Below are positions 5,160 to 5,424 of a DNA stretch of 5,424 nt, one piece after another. Source of the DNA: an uncultured Treponema sp. (lineage in GTDB: Bacteria > Spirochaetota > Spirochaetia > Treponematales > Treponemataceae). The position numbers were made by a program, and so were the translations under genes. How positions within the stretch are numbered: position 1 is the stretch's first letter; the number at the start of each line of letters is the position of its first letter. Location: positions 1 through 5,424 of the forward strand of contig CAMOEE010000171.1 of assembly GCA_946611835.1 (NCBI GenBank), written 5' to 3'. The notes below the pieces were generated by a model, which was not told where the DNA came from, searched no databases, and worked only from the letters and a program-made list of their open reading frames with translations.

Positions 5160-5424
5160 ATGAGTGAAGTTTGGAGCGTATGGTTCCTGATTGGAGCCGC
5201 GCTGGTCTTTTTCATGCAGTGCGGATTTGCGATGGTTGAGACTGGTTTTACGAGAGCCAAGAATGCGGGAAACATCATTATGAAAAACCTGATGGATTTC
5301 TGTATCGGAACCCCTATGTTCATGCTGCTTGGTTTCGGCCTTATGATGAGCGAAAATTACATTTTTGGGCTTGTTGGAAAACCGAATCTGCAGCTTTTCA
5401 CCAGCTTTGCGGAGCTTGACTGGT
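5160..5424 (+). CDS. amt: Ammonium transporter (Amt/Rh family), N-terminal part (3' truncated by window)
   Basis: Integral membrane channel of the Amt/MEP/Rh family, trimeric in known members, that takes up ammonium for assimilation. 88 residues are visible; full-length proteins are about 400-450. Seen directly: a first membrane helix at about 5-26 (VWFLIGAALVFFMQCGFAM), then the signature ETGFTRAKNAGNIIMKN (27-43) with the conserved R-A-K-N and K-N, then a second helix at about 46-63 (DFCIGTPMFMLLGFGLMM). There is no separate signal peptide before helix 1. The start is ATG at 5160, set by GGAGG at 5149-5153. The frame stays open to the window end. The gene is preceded by a 336-nt leader region, counted from the nearest strong plus-strand promoter, that holds three terminators and a palindrome cluster. 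Glutamine synthetase III on the same strand at the start of the window consumes the imported ammonium. A PII gene (glnK/glnB) often follows amt but lies beyond the window if present. Confidence 0.95.
   Translation, partial: MSEVWSVWFLIGAALVFFMQCGFAMVETGFTRAKNAGNIIMKNLMDFCIGTPMFMLLGFGLMMSENYIFGLVGKPNLQLFTSFAELDW

Noticed and set aside
4730..5323. 197-aa minus-strand open frame across the intergenic region and into amt
   Set aside because: It overlaps the well-supported amt start, the terminators, the palindromes and both promoters. Its translation is low in family-like motifs and reads as a chance open frame through hairpin DNA.

Overview
This window most likely comes from a host-associated Treponema or a close spirochaete relative. 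I infer this from three things: the type III glutamine synthetase, the lipoprotein signal with a relaxed lipobox, and the overall look of the genes (mid-range GC, long T-runs, good AAGGAG-type ribosome binding sites). The assignment rests on recognition of protein families, not on a marker gene, and is moderate in confidence.

Layout. (1) Positions 1-917, plus strand: the C-terminal part of a type III glutamine synthetase (GlnN), ending at a hairpin terminator at about 925-967. (2) Positions 4699 down to 937, minus strand: a compact four-gene operon. In order of transcription it encodes an alpha/beta hydrolase, a 201-aa conserved protein that may be GHKL/anti-sigma-like, a lipoprotein amino-acid-binding domain fused to an ABC permease, and acetolactate decarboxylase. 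The gaps are 27 bp and 5 bp, and the last two genes overlap by 13 bp. The operon has a plausible sigma-70 promoter at 4729-4758. (3) Positions 4700-5159: a 460-bp region without a convincing gene but dense in signals. It holds two divergent promoters with their -35 boxes facing each other, an AT-rich dyad between them, three consecutive plus-strand intrinsic terminators, and then a cluster of short GC-rich palindromes ending about 20 bp before the next ribosome binding site. (4) Positions 5160-5424, plus strand: the N-terminal 88 residues of an Amt-family ammonium transporter.

How the genes fit together. The two plus-strand genes at the edges, glutamine synthetase and ammonium transporter, are the classic pair for ammonium uptake and assimilation. 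The minus-strand operon sits between them and combines import of a polar amino acid with acetolactate to acetoin conversion and two proteins of unknown substrate. It contains no ATPase gene for the ABC permease and no acetolactate synthase, so both partners must be encoded elsewhere.

The points most worth a second look are: the binding domain of the ABC fusion appears in circularly permuted order (C-lobe before N-lobe); a near-consensus plus-strand promoter runs straight into three tandem terminators upstream of amt; and the palindrome cluster in the amt leader allows two mutually exclusive pairings.
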